NCBI GenBank assembly: GCA_012934845.2
Contig: WNNJ02001259.1
Coordinates: forward strand, 57,906 to 121,905
Reading direction: 5' to 3'
Origin: Pomphorhynchus laevis
Lineage: Eukaryota > Acanthocephala > Palaeacanthocephala > Echinorhynchida > Pomphorhynchidae
DNA length: 64,000 bases
This document shows, in pieces, positions 20,505 through 32,099 of the stretch; positions within the stretch are counted from its first letter, which is position 1; every line of letters starts with the position of its first letter. A model generated the notes under the pieces. It saw only the letters and a program-made list of their open reading frames with translations, was not told where the DNA came from and did no database searches. The position numbers were made by a program, and so were the translations under genes.

Positions 20505-22509
20505 AGAAAAGCATAGGACCTAGGACTGAACCTTGTGGGACCCCGCAAAAAATAGGGATGGGAGGGGAGGATGATGAATTAGAACAGACGCGAAAGGAAC
20601 GGTCGGATAGGTATGAGGCGAACCATGCTACGGAGGAGGAAGAAAATCCTTAATCATAACGAAGGCGAGAAAGGAGGACGGGGTGGTCGACAATGTCGAA
20701 TGCGGAGGAGAGGTCGAGGGAGATGAGAACACTATATAGAGCCTTGTCTCGAGAAATGAGTAAGTCGTTGTACACTTTTATGCATGCGATTTCTGTCGAG
20801 TGATTAGAGCGGAAAGCGGATTGGAAAGGAGGGTACATATTGGATGAGGAGAGATAAGCGTTGATTTGTATTAAGATGAGGCGTTCTAAGAGCTTAGAAA
20901 GAGTAGGGAGTAGCGAAATGGGGCGATAGCTAGAAGGAAGGGAGGGGTCGAGCGATTGTTTTTTAAGGAGGGGACGAACGATTGCGGATTTCCAGTGTGA
21001 AGGGAAGATACGACTGCGGATGGACGAGTTAAACAAGGTTGTGAGAAATGGGGATATCGATGAGCATATAGATTTTAATATGTGGGTAGGCAGGGGATCG
21101 GCGGGTGAGGTTTTGTTGGGCAAGGACATGAGGACAGATGATATTTCTGTAGGTGAGACAGGGAGAAGATGAAAGAGTTCCGGAAGGATGAGGCTAGGCG
21201 GGGCAGAGTGGGATAGGATGGAGACCGGGGTGTGAGAGAGCAGCGTGGATACTTTAGTCTGGAGAAATGACGAATAATCATTAGCATTGATGTTGCACGG
21301 CGTAGAGGAACGAGCCAGGATTGAGTTAAAAGTATGCCAGAGAGTCTTAGAGTTGAATGAAGTGATGATTTTATGCTGCCAGAAGGAGTTGCATTTGGTA
21401 CGTAGTAGGTTGAGATGAGACCGGCGAAGAGCAAGATAGGAATCACGGAAAGACGGAGTGATCGAGCGGAAATCGCGTCTGAGAGAGCGGTGATAGACTC
21501 GAAAAGCATGGCGGAGTCGACGCTTTGAGAGTAGACATTGGATGTCAAACCATGGGGCACGGTGCAAGCGACGGTGTGGGTGAGACTTGATGGGCAAGAG
21601 AATATCGAGAGTGGATGTGAGTTCAGAGTCGAAAAGAAAGGCGAGATCGTGAGGAGATGAATATGTTATTGTGGGTAATGATAGAGACGATTTGAGTAAG
21701 GCAGAGCGGAGAAGGGAGAGGTCAAGATTTCTCCAAGGGCGACGTAGGATTGTAGGTGTGTGAGGAGGGGTGTGGTTGCGAGTGAGATCAAGGGTGATAA
21801 GAAAGTGATCGGATAGACCAGGATCAGAGATGGACAGTGAGGTGTAGGCAGCAAAATGATCGGGGACAGCGATGATGTCGAGTGCTCCAACAAGTATATG
21901 TGTGGGGGCAGTGGAGATTTGTTTGTAATTGTAGTTGGATAGAATGTTGATGAAGCGGATGGAATCTGTGGAAGAGGGGCGGTCTAGGCGGATATTGAAG
22001 TCGCCTAGAACGAGTGAAGGGATTGAGGACAAAGAACAATGAGAAAGGAGGTCAGCGAGTTCGGTAAAAAATAAGGCTGTAGGAGCTGATGAACCAGGAC
22101 GGTATACAATGGCGAGATCTAGAGTGATCGGGTTAGAATAACGACAAGTGAGCAACTCAAAAGAGCAAGGACTGAAAGGGGGATTGATTTTGCGAAGAGA
22201 CGCTGGGTGACGCGCGAATGCGACGATGCCGCCATGATTAGAGGATTTAGAAGGGCATGAGCTGAGGGGGCGGGCGGATTCGACTAGGGAGCAACCGGCA
22301 GAGAGCAGACGGCGAATGGAAAGGTCGTCGGAATCTGAGTGCCAGGATTTGGTGAGGCAGAAGAGATCGATGGATTGCTTGGTGAATACGTTGAGGATAA
22401 GATCGGATTTATTGAGAATAGATCTAGTGTTGAGGAGACCGAGGCGGAAACCGTGTGCTGCGGCGAAAGAGTCTAGTGGAGAAGACACATAGGAGAGATG
22501 GAGCGCCAT
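20505..22509 (-). pseudogene. LINE family A ORF2 (APE endonuclease + RT), truncated
   Basis: Starts at ATG 22509 (MALHLSYV), overlapping ORF1. The APE-type endonuclease shows LLNTRSILNKSD, LTKSWHSDSDD, VYRPGS, LGDFNIRLDRP and DPGLSDHFLITLDL. The catalytic Glu expected in the second motif (sibling copy 4: CITESW) is Lys here. RT follows: LPNKTSPADPLPTHIL, SYRPISLLPTLSKLLERL, FQSAFRSNHSTEIACIK, ISLDLSSAFDIVDH. A TAA at 20650, where siblings have Tyr (RLRYD-stop-GFS versus LRHNYGFS), ends the 619-aa frame. The same frame continues to GVPQGSVLGPMLFSL, where the element ends before the YADD box. It is therefore non-functional: endonuclease Glu lost, one nonsense codon, no RT catalytic Asp pair. 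Confidence 0.88.
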
Positions 22510-23612
22510 CGAATTTTTGGACGGGTGTGGACAACTTGAAAATTTCCGTCTATGTTTCGGATGGAGAGTAATGTTTCGCCGTTTTCCTCGCGACGGCGTT
22601 TTTCGATGCGGGCTGGAGAGATTTGAGCGATTTCAGAAGGGGCGCGATCGGCGAAAATTCGAGTGGTTGAAGATGACATGAGTTTGAATCGTTGAGAGAG
22701 GATAGAAGACGCGTGAGAGCGATGCTTGAAAACAATTTTTAGGAGAGGGGGCTGGGAAGGATTAGATTGAGAAGATTTCTTTAGACGGATGAATGCGTCA
22801 GGAGAAATGTCCTTGAAAAAGGATGGCTTATCCGAAGGAACAATAGACGAGAGGATTGATCTGAAGGCGGAAACATCGTGGTCCAGACGTACTTGTGGAG
22901 ATAAGGATTTAGAAGGCGTGATATTAGTAACAATGACGCAACGAGCGCGAGAAGCAAAGAGCTTCCGTAAAGGAGGACGACTGACGTGAGTAGGTGAGAT
23001 CATGATAGAAGAGCTGTCAGTTGATGATTTGGAGGGATTTGGTTTGACGACGGGAGACATAGAGGATAGTGATAATAAAGAGGGTAGCAAGCGATGTGAG
23101 GAATTGTTATGAGTGGAAGGATAGTGGAGGTTGGTGGAGGTGATTTTGATTGATGGATGCAAGGTATTGAGGGACGAGACGGGAAGGACGGGACGTGGGG
23201 TGTCGGGGAGTGAATATACATTAGTTGTAACAATTTGCGGCTCCGTCACTGTCTTGGTAGATTTATCATAAACTTGACAAAATCCATCTTGCTGCGATAC
23301 AGTTTGCGGCTCCTTCACTGTCTCAGTAGATTTGTCAGAAATTTGAGAAATTCGATCATGCTGCGATGCCATTTCCAATTGCTCTAATCGTTTTATTATC
23401 AAGTTGATTTGTTTCGCCGCACAGAATCCGCAGTAGAACGGTGGCCCGCCACAAGTTTCCTGACCCAAAGCACAATTATGCGTTACTGATGTCCAGATTT
23501 GACAGCCGCTAGCGGAGCATTCCACTTGTATGTTCTCGAGCTTGCCGGTTTTATCGGTATCAACAGAGATTGCTCGCTTGGCTTTTGGTAGATTTTTCTT
23601 CTTGGCTCCCAT
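22473..23612 (-). CDS. LINE family A ORF1 protein (PHD-like zinc finger)
   Basis: An uninterrupted ORF of 379 aa from ATG 23612 (MGAKKKN), chosen because the related copy 1 starts at the same place; the frame continues upstream into the 5' UTR repeats. It begins with a basic stretch, then a cysteine cluster C32-x4-C37, H45-x-C47, C54, C61-x2-C64 (ending PPFYCGFC), typical of the PHD/zinc-finger ORF1 of CR1-group LINEs. A short amphipathic helix (INLIIKRLEQLEMA) follows, then a long Ser/Pro/Thr-rich linker and a conserved C-terminal block (FKHRSHASSILSQRFK to NGETLLSIRNIDGNFQVVHT). ORF1 proteins bind LINE RNA and assist target-primed reverse transcription. The stop lies 37 nt inside ORF2, in another frame. 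It is intact as sequence, but the element as a whole is truncated. Confidence 0.85.
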   Translation of the reverse strand: MGAKKKNLPKAKRAISVDTDKTGKLENIQVECSASGCQIWTSVTHNCALGQETCGGPPFYCGFCAAKQINLIIKRLEQLEMASQHDRISQISDKSTETVKEPQTVSQQDGFCQVYDKSTKTVTEPQIVTTNVYSLPDTPRPVLPVSSLNTLHPSIKITSTNLHYPSTHNNSSHRLLPSLLSLSSMSPVVKPNPSKSSTDSSSIMISPTHVSRPPLRKLFASRARCVIVTNITPSKSLSPQVRLDHDVSAFRSILSSIVPSDKPSFFKDISPDAFIRLKKSSQSNPSQPPLLKIVFKHRSHASSILSQRFKLMSSSTTRIFADRAPSEIAQISPARIEKRRREENGETLLSIRNIDGNFQVVHTRPKIRWRSISPMCLLH

Positions 23613-23849
23613 TAACTGTAGGTTGCAATAGTTTACGATTTTTAAATAATTGTAAGTAGTTAATTGTAAGTAGTTCGCGTTAGTAGTAGCGAGCGGATGT
23701 CGTCGATGGTTGTCGATAATTGTCAAGCGGATGGTTGTCGATGGTTGTCGTTAGTTGTCGTTTGGTTGTCGTTGTATTTATGTAAGTAATGTAAGTAATG
23801 TATTTACTTTAGATTGTAATTTGTGTATGTTTATTAGAAACCAAAATTG

Positions 23850-25345
23850 TTTGAAGGAAAAATATAAAGTTTTATCGAATTTAATGGCGTTGCGTTTGCT
23901 ACGGTTTCGCAGTGATTTGTTACCATCTGAACAACATGGGTTCCGTAGAGGTTATTCGACACTGAGTGCTCTTCAAATTCTAAGGTCAAAGGTTCTGGAT
24001 ACTATACGTAAGCAATCATCCTTGTACGCAATGTTTATCGATTTTGCTAAGGCCTTTGATTCTATAGATAGAGTGTTGCTTTTGTCAAAGCTTCATAAAG
24101 AAATGAACGTTCATGGTGATTTTCTATTACTTCTCAAAAGAATCCTAGCGCCTAGTTCATTACGAATTTTTGACTGCGTGAATTACTCCGAAGTATTTAC
24201 CACCAGTCGTGGAGTATAACAGGGAGATCCGCTTAGCCCGTTATTATTCTCTTTTTTGTTGGGCCTTCCAAATTTTATTCGTTCATCAGTATCATATGTT
24301 ACAACTATATTGTATGCGGATGATTTAGCCTTGATAACATTAAATAGGGATTACGCTCAATTGGCTATTTCAGCCCTGTTAAATTATTGCGAAACTAATG
24401 GACTCATTATTAATACAGAAAAATCCAAAATTATTAAATTTAGAAAAGGTGGACCTTGTCGTCATGATGACGTGCTGTATATCAGGGACAATATTTTAGA
24501 GTTCGTGTCGACATATAAGTATCTTGGATTTTTGCTTAGCTCTCGATGGTCATTCAAAGCGCATCTATTGAAACAGTCCGAATTTACGAAATGCTGCATC
24601 TAAACTTGGATTACTTTCGTTTGAGGGTGCGGTAAGTTACTTTAGCATAACGCTGCTACCTATGTTTAGTTATGGAATTAGATGTTTCTGGACCGATTTG
24701 TTACCGACAGATTTTCAGATAATTGACAAATGTTTCTGGCGATTCCTAAACCGAGTGGTAGAAATCTCCCCTAAAGCTACCTCTACGGCGGTGGCCCCCT
24801 CGGTAGATCAACACCGTTGACAGTAAAAATATTAAATGATTTACATCTTGACTCTACAGATGCTTATTTAGAAAACCGATATCTCTTTGATTCCAAAGTC
24901 AGTAGATTAGATCCTGATATATTCTGTTCCCCTGTTTACACACAATCAACTTGAAGGAACCCAAACTATCACAAATGTCCGCTTATCTGGCGTCTATCAT
25001 TAGATGGCTATCATTCAAAATTTTGCATTATTCGGCTTCCTTTCCACTCTCGCACCTCCATATGTTATTGTCGGTTTTGCTCATTATCTTGCTCTTCTCT
25101 GCTACGTTTTTAAGTGTTCACACTAATCCTATTTGCCATTAAAACTTATTGACAAGGGACAGTTGTACTTGTGATTTAGCTTATGCATTTCATTGTACTT
25201 ACATTACAGTTTTTATACGCCATGCTGGTTACCTCAGTTTATTTATTTTGTTTGATTATTTTTATTACTATGCTACTGTGTCTGTTTAAGTGCTTTTGTA
25301 TGTTACCCGAAGCCGAGAGGGGTTAACGGGAAAATAAAACCGCGC
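23850..25345 (+). mobile_element. LINE family E copy 1, 5'-truncated
   Basis: RT domain: KVLSNLMALRLLRF, LPSEQHGFRRGYSTLSAL, MFIDFAKAFDSIDR, then a stop replacing one codon in RGV-stop-QGDPLSPLLFSF, and TTILYADDLALITL (YADD box intact). The thumb is TEKSKIIKFRKGG, YKYLGFLLSSRWSFKAHL. Frames break after 24603, but ENRYLFDSKVSRLDPDIF and later Cys-rich remnants follow. It is the same family as 43060-44020 (shared FRKGGP, YLGVLLSSKWSF). The family is a LINE with a C-terminal Cys/His motif. It starts directly beside the 5' end of LINE A copy 2 in divergent orientation. Confidence 0.82.
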
Positions 25346-25399
25346 ATTATTATGATGGCAGTTACAAAACCCGCTTTCTTGTCAGTGTAGACATTTGTT

Positions 25400-25930
25400 C
25401 AGCATGTCACATGTTCAGTCTTGTCATGCAGGTGGGTTGCCGACAATCCGCCACAATATAGTGTAAACTATGTATACATTATGCCGACTCTACAGGCAGT
25501 ACCCGAGTTTGTGACTTTCGACGCTACTACGACTACTACCGATGTTAATGCGCGCTCAGACATTTCGTGTAATGGATTGGTTGGTGATGGTAAGGAGCGG
25601 TCCTTACTGGACATCAATGTGTGTAATTATCTTGCTCCATCCTATTCAGCTGGTCCTGTTTCATCCAAATTCATGTATTATGAACAACGAAAACGAGCTA
25701 AATATCGTGAAAGAGTTGGGCGTATTGAGAGAGCGCACTTTGTGCCGATGATTTTCGCTGCGAATGGGGACACTGGACCTTCTGCGTCGAAAGTGTTAAA
25801 ACGGATTGCACAGCTCAGAGCTTCGAGATAGTCCCTCCATTATAATGAATGCATTAATTCCCTTCGATGTAGAATCAGATTTGCATTGGCTAGGGTTTCG
25901 TCGATGTGCATTCGGTTAGCATGATCTACC
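25400..25930 (+). mobile_element. Family U fragment b (C-terminal nuclease region)
   Basis: A 136-codon open segment (25421-25831) encodes the C-terminal part: FDATTTTTDVNARSDISCNGLVG, RSLLDINVCNYLAPSYS, YEQRKRAKYRERVGRIERAHFVPMIF, ASKVLKRIAQLRAS. After a stop the same frame continues YNECINSLRCRIRFALARVSS. Both putative catalytic Asp are present (SDIS and LLDIN). It is 5'-truncated. Confidence 0.78.
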
Positions 25931-26051
25931 AGAAACAACCTAATTCAAAATGGTTTCAAACATAATTTTTTTGGGACTCATTAGCGGGTAACCTTGTAAA
26001 TGTAATTAAATAATAATTATTAAAAAATTATTATTATGTGGTTCGTTCAAC

Positions 26052-26233
26052 TTAAAAACCTATATATACTAGTAAGATCGCAATGTTTCCCATTAATGTA
26101 GCATCATCTGCATACCATATTTGATTGATCTGAGGTACAATAGTTTGAATATGTTGGATAAAAGACAAGGCTATTCCATCAAAGGCTGACATTGCAAGTA
26201 AATCTCCTTGAGTCACACCTTGTGATATTGTCT
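26052..26233 (-). mobile_element. Family U fragment d (RT palm)
   Basis: Minus-strand segment with KTISQGVTQGDLLAMSAFDGIALSFIQ and QIWYADDATLMG, aligning to the RT palm of family U. It meets the outer edge of the gypsy 3' LTR, so the gypsy element probably inserted into it. No continuation was found beyond the 5' LTR. Confidence 0.65.
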
Positions 26234-26344
26234 TAATCGAGTGAATCGAGTAGACGTAAATAGGGTTTTTATTCAACAGATTTACAATAAATAGTTAGTA
26301 AACGATTATTAGTAGTTGATAATATTCTTTTATGTGAAATATCA
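26234..26344 (-). repeat. Gypsy 3' LTR
   Basis: Aligns end to end with 34439-34547. Shared blocks include TCGAGTAGACGTAAATA, TTTTTATTCAACAGAT and TTATGTGAAATATCA. In element orientation it starts TGATATTTCAC. Confidence 0.8.
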
Positions 26345-26599
26345 AGACACTTTCCTCTTATATAGGAAATTAATCATCCAGGTACTTTGGTCTACTTTTA
26401 ACTCGAGACTCGGTCGTTTGGTTTGATACCAGCTGTTTTGACGGACGACTCATTATTTGGATTGATTTCAGGCAAATTTCGAGCGCTTTGTTTCAATTAA
26501 TTATTGTCGATAAGATCGGCGGGGATATTGCTTTATAATTCTTTAAACTGTGAAGCATATTCGGCAGGTTGATTTTTTTCTTGCGTGTCCATATCCGCT

Positions 26600-27510
26600 T
26601 CTGGAAATCGAGCAATCTTTCGTATCGAAACATTTAATTCCTTCTGAGTATCATCATTCACCGTGGCATAATTTCCATTTTCCCGACCAGTTTTACTTGT
26701 CGATACGATTTGTTCTCCCACGATGGCTATTCAGCAAGGACTGTATTTCTACTTTTCATCCATGGCGGTAAGATAACATGATTTAAGGAATTGTGCTTGT
26801 GACTAAACATTCGTAAGTGAGGCGAGTATCCGGTCGCGGTGCACAGGAGTGTTCTAATGGACGATAATACCTATGAAAGCACTGATTCCCATTGTTTCGG
26901 CGATTTCCCATCAGATTTCAACATCAATTGTATCGTCTTCCAAATTATTCCGACATAGAGCTCCGCTTGTTCATTCCCACGTGGATTGTATGGTGTTGAT
27001 CGACTATAGGCTAAATCTGTTGATGACAGATAATCTTGGAATTCTTTGGATTAAAAGCATGATCTTTGGTCCGAATGTATTTTAGCAGGACAACTGAATA
27101 TACCAAAAATTTTCTTCAAACAATTGATAACCGTCGATGACGAACAATCTGAACGTGGAATTGCGAATGGAAAGCGTGAGTATTCGTCCACTTCGCATAG
27201 TAAATACCGATTGCGGGTCGTCGATTACAAAGGACCTTTAAAATCTATATTCAGCCGTTCGAATGTCTGAGTTGCAGTTATTACATGTGAGTTTCGAGTT
27301 GCAAAATCGTGATTTTAATTCGGCACATGTTTTGCATTGCTCAATAATATTGACGACATCAGTCTTATTGAATGGAAGATCGTGTTGCCTAACATAATGC
27401 ATCATCTGTGTAATTCCCGGATGGCATAACGAAGTGTGTATCTTTTGTAGATCCGTTATTCGTTTATAACTAGTATAAGCACATGTCATTCTGGACATGG
27501 CGTCAGCAAC
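26600..27510 (-). pseudogene. Gypsy integrase remnant
   Basis: The N-terminal zinc motif is intact in 27238-27498: HTSLCHPGITQMMHYVRQ followed by CKTC. The core follows with stops: VDEYSRFPFAIP (first catalytic Asp), HSDQRSCF region, STPYNPRGNEQAEL (catalytic Glu region), WESVLS, LCTATGYSPH. Integrase inserts the LTR cDNA. It is not functional here. Confidence 0.75.
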
Positions 27511-27518
27511 TGTGTTGT

Positions 27519-28900
27519 TTATCCCGGACGATACTGTATGTCATATTGATACGGAGCTAGTTCTAAGCGCCATCTAGTGACTTTGTCATTTTTTATTTTG
27601 TCCATATTGCCTCGTTTAAACATGTAGTTCACTGATCTCTGATCGGTGATTATCGTGAAATATCGTCCAAGCAAGAAATGTCGCCAATGCTGTATGGCAT
27701 TTGACGATTTCTTGAGCTTCCTTTTCGATGATTGGTTGTCGTAGTGAAGTATCTGGCAACGTTTGAGAGAAAAATGCGATCGGATTATCGTTTTTAATGA
27801 GAACCACGCCAATTACGGAATACGACGCATCAGTTTCAAAGATAAGTGGTTTTCCAGGCGTAAATGCAGATAATGTAGCGGTCGCTATCTCCTTCTTGAA
27901 TGCTTCAATTACTCTTATTATTTTTAATGAAGGGGGCAAGATTCATATTTTAATAATGGTTGTATCTGTCGAAAATGATTGAATCCACTTAGAGTAGTAT
28001 GCTACTAGGCCCAGAAACCTTTGCATCGATTTGCTATCTTGAGGGATGGGATGATTCATTAAAGGCTTTATGCGTTCAGGATCTGGTTTCAGGGTACCAT
28101 GAGATATTTGATATCCCAGAAAATTCAATTGGTATTTCTTCTTGTATACAGTCTTTTCGTCAGATAACTTTAAGTTTATCTTAGTAGCTACCTCGCAAAA
28201 TTTGTGATGTCTTTTGTCGTGTTCTTCATCCGTCTTACCGCCAATTATTATATCGTCGAGATACGCGTATACTCCACTTAGTTGATTATCAGAAATGATG
28301 TTATTCATTAGTCGTTGAAAAACGGATACCGCATTGGTCAATCCAAATGGGATACGTTTGTATTGTTAAAGTTTCCCACAAGCTTCAAAAGCTGTGTACG
28401 GTTAATTACGTTAATTGTCTTCAATTAACCTAATCTGATAATATTCTTTTGACAAGTCGACTGTTGTAAAAACCGAATTACACGCAATCTTCGTTATCAA
28501 ATTTTTAATGTTAGGTGATGGGTAGGCATCCAACATCGTGTATTTGTTGATTGTGCGAGAATAGTCTATTATCATTCGCGCTTTTTTCATTGATTTGAAA
28601 CAACTAGAGCTCGTGCCACCACGGCGACTGACTCTCTTCAATAATATCTCGCTTCAACAGTAGTTCTATTTCGGTGCTGATGAACTTGGCATTTTCGTGG
28701 GTTTGGCGACGAGATTTGGTAGAAATGGGATGTAGACTTTTTGGTATACCGGGAAAAAGTGTAATCGGAAAGATTACTCGGTTGAAATCTCGATAAAGAA
28801 TCAGATGAGCATAAACTTGGCATAATAAAAAATCGAGTATTTGCGAATACTCTATCCATGAAACAAATTGTAACATTGCAAGTATGACTTACAAGAACGA
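27519..28900 (-). pseudogene. Gypsy reverse transcriptase and RNase H remnant
   Basis: From high to low coordinates: KFISTEIELLLKRDIIEESQSPW, KKARMIIDYSRTINKYTMLDAYPSPN, VFTTVDLSKEYYQIRL (motif A), TNAVSVFQRLM, YAYLDDIIIGG (YxDD intact), LNFLGYQISHGTLKPDPERI, LGLVAYYSKWI, then RNase H FETDASYSVIGVVL, RQPIIEKEAQEIV, FTIITDQRSVNYMF and the connection RWRLELAPYQYDIQYRPG. Several frameshifts separate these blocks. Confidence 0.85.
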
Positions 28901-28939
28901 AACGGAAAGATGAAGCTAATTGAACCCTTTTTATTGCAA

Positions 28940-31505
28940 CATATTCGTTGCAGTGTTATTATTACAAGCAAGCATTGGCTATAAAGCCGTTTTGCTCGAT
29001 CACAAGAAAACATCATTACATACACCAAAATCAACATAAAAATATCAATAAAAGTGGCAATCTTCATTATTTCCGCCGTTAATCGTCCAATTTACGAGAG
29101 CAGTCTTGAATTCTTAACGTCTGTGGCCATCACGATTTCCGACGTCGATTCCAAGCATTTGTACAACGATGGGACAACCGATTCAACCGTGAACTGCGAC
29201 CATGGGACGATATCCTCAACAACAGGGGATGACCTCTGTGGCATTGTCTATCGTTGATAACCACCGAATGGGTAGGATATCCATCCGAACCGTTGGCGAT
29301 ATGCCACATTACTAACATATCTAGGATATACAGTCTTTGGTGCACAGTCATCATACCCAGAGTTTTAAGTCTGTTGCGATAACTCATATGAGAACAACTA
29401 GAACACAGTTTGCTGCTACGACGAAGAATATTTTCTAAGTCATTCAACTCCTTTTTTGACGTTGGAAAACTGGCTTGTATCGCGAACTCAATATGTGGTT
29501 TTACAAGTGCATTAAATAGAATTCTAAAACATGTGGGTGACACAAAAAGCATTCTACAGCATTCTTCTGGCAGACGCGCATCTACGTTCAGTGTCCATTC
29601 TAGACTTCAAGGAAGAATGAGTTATGATACCAAGGTCTCGTACATGAGATACACAATTAATTATTTGAGATCCTATAGTATATCGGGCTTGTACAGAACT
29701 ATACCTAAAACGAAGGTGAACACACTTAGAGACGTACAATAGTATTCCTGTGTGCCTACTCCAAATTTCTATCATATCAATATCACTTTGCAGAAACTCT
29801 ACATCCTTTGGAGAATTAATTGTGATCCACACTTTCAAGTCATCTGCGAAAGCAAGATATTGACATTGCAGTTTACTCAGCAGAGAGTTGATGAAAATGT
29901 TAAAAAGTAATGGACCAAGCACAGTCCCCTGAGGAACCCCTGAAGTCACACTACGCGGACAAGAAAAACAATCACCATCCCGTACTATATAGTTCCTAGA
30001 TGACAGAAAATCAGCAACCCACGCTACAAACATCCGGGGAATGCCATGATCGAATAATGCTTGTATCAACTGAGAATGAGGCACGCGATCGAATGCTCTA
30101 CTAAAATCAAGAAACAGGGCATCAATAGAGCTACCTCGAGATAATTCTGCGACCCACGCCTCACAAGAACACAATAGATTCGTTAGACATGAGCTGACTT
30201 TCTGAAACCATGCTGTTGATAGCAAATCTGTCCGGACTCAACCAAGTGACTCATTATCCTTTTGTGAACTATACGCTCCATAGTTTTACGTATTTGGCTA
30301 GTTAAACTTATATGCCTGTAGTTATTAGCTAAGTCCCGCACACCTTTCTTATAAACAGGTACTACCATATCACGTTTCCATTCGAGCGGTAATTTGCCAG
30401 AGTTTAAAGAGAGCTGAAACAGTATTGCCAAGTTCCGAGAGAGGTGGGCACTCAAGATACGTAAAAGAAAGGGGATGAATGTCGTCAGGACCAGCAGATG
30501 AACACTCCGACAGCCGATTCAATTTGGCAAATACTTCATCTTTAGTAATTGAAATCAAATCACTAGAGACATGAGATCTGAGTGGTTCATAATCAATGTT
30601 GGATACCGAAGAAATATTGCTTAGAGTAAATTCATTTGCAAATTCCTCGGCAATGTCGACCTGAGAAGACACTAGACAACCATCAACAACCAAGTGAGAA
30701 ATACCACAGGGAACATTCCAATTTTGGCGCATGTATGACCAAAAACGTTTGGAATTTTGACCAATCGAATTTACGAGGTCGTACGCATAATAAACACGCT
30801 TATTAGTGCAAAGTGGCTTAAAAACATTACGAGCTTGTCTGAAAGATGAGATGAACGATGGGTCATTACGTGATAGTTTAAAGAAACGGTTTCTTTCGTA
30901 CAGTGCTTTCTTGGGATCATGGTCAAACCAAACTGGCTTGCCGTTGTAACGTTTCTTGATTACTATTTTTGGGGCAAACTTATTTGAAACTTCAAGTAAC
31001 TAATCGCGAATTACATGCTAGCAACGTTCAACTGAACTCTCATCACAACAAAAGTTAATACAATCTGCATAAGTCAAGAGTGCTGCGCGATCTGCCTTAT
31101 GCCACAGCCGTTCGACCAAATTAGGCTCAGCATTCTCCATAATAGCCCCCACGGAAGGACGAATACCGAATTGAATGGTTACATGGTCATTCTCCCAGAG
31201 GAGATACATAGCGTATGTCACAAACATGATCACAATGTCGAGAAAAGAGTAGATCAAGTATATATGAACTATTGCCGCATACTCTGGTAGGACAGCTCAG
31301 TAATTGACCGAGTAATAAATCGTGAGTCAAGAATTGCCATATTTGAGTTTCAGAAGCATTGCAATGATCAATACTAAAACCACAAACATCACTAACCACA
31401 ACACTAGGAATGTTAAATTCACCAGATAGGATTAAAGAACGATGATGCTTACATGAATTAAGAAGCACATTACGCAGTACATCGTCAAAACCAGATGATT
31501 TAGGT
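28940..31505 (-). mobile_element. LINE family D (jockey/CR1-like) nested in gypsy
   Basis: Minus strand. Endonuclease remnant LILSGEFNIPSV (usual GDFN), TRVCGNSSYILDLLF, LGENDHVTIQF (usual SDH) at 31018-31468. RT follows: SECSSAGPDDIHPL, LPLEWKRDMVVPVYKKGVRD, NNYRHISLTSQIRKTMERI, QQHGFRKSAHV, DALFLDFSRAFDRVPHSQ, GVPQGTVLGPLLFNIFIN, CQYLAFADDLKVW (FADD). Then come the thumb HVRDLGIITHSSLKSRMD and C-terminal part KPHIEFAIQASFPTSKKEL. The 3' UTR ends with a GGCT-loop-AGCC hairpin (28977-28988) and TAATAATAA. It lies between gypsy protease and RT. It is broken into several frames. Confidence 0.85.
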
Positions 31506-31509
31506 GTTT

Positions 31510-32095
31510 TATAAAGGACACTTGCGAATTTGCTAGAGAATCATCCATGAAGTTATTGCTACTCCCAGTGTCAATAAGAGTATTAAGGTTATTGTTATTA
31601 ATTGTGATTGTTTGAATGTTGTTAAACATTAATTGGTCGGAACCATTAATTGAGCACAGAGCATCAGAGAAGTTAGTTGGTTTATTATTCTTTCTTGACT
31701 TGCATGATGACGAAAAGTTTCCAGTTTTTCTACGCGTAAGGCAAACAGAGTTTCGAGCTAAACATTGGATACGCGGATGATAGACTTGACCACAAAAGTA
31801 GCATCGTGTGTTGTTATTATGTCCGTTTATATTTCCAGAAAATCGTTGGGCCATGGCTAGATTAGGATCATTCGTCGAGTCATCTGTGCTATCGATTAAA
31901 TTTTGTTCAGTTGCCAGGCTAGCTAGGGTTTGTTCTGTTTAAGAGAATACAGCTGCTTGCGAATTAGCCGTTTCGAGGGATTTGGCAATTGAAATCAAAT
32001 TGTTCAAATCGGATTTGCTAGATTCTAGTAATCGTTGTCCGATATAAGAACTATGTAAGCGTGAACTCGGATCCTTCACATTTTATACTACCATT
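31510..32095 (-). pseudogene. Gypsy gag C-terminus and protease
   Basis: The gag part reads SSRLHSSYIGQRLLESSKSD, then NDPNLAMAQRFSG. A CCHC knuckle CYFCGQVYHPRIQC (C-x2-C-x4-H-x4-C) follows with a degenerate second Cys pair, then the aspartic protease active site LIDTGSSNNFMDDSL. The sequence is interrupted at about 31510 by the 5' end of LINE D and at about 32095 by the 5' end of LINE C copy 2. Confidence 0.8.
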
Positions 32096-32099
32096 CGCA

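Larger units (their letters stand above)
20505..23775 (-). mobile_element. LINE family A copy 2, 5' end intact, 3' part missing
   Basis: The least decayed LINE in the window. It has a 5' UTR rich in ACGACAACY-like short repeats (about 23695-23775), an intact ORF1, an overlapping ORF2 with endonuclease and the first half of RT, and then stops abruptly after GVPQGSVLGPMLFSL near 20510 where LINE B begins. Its base composition is more GC-rich than the other A copies and its protein is a distinct subfamily (about as different as two related CR1 subfamilies). The missing 3' part was not found nearby, so the break is a deletion or rearrangement rather than a simple insertion of B. Confidence 0.9.
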
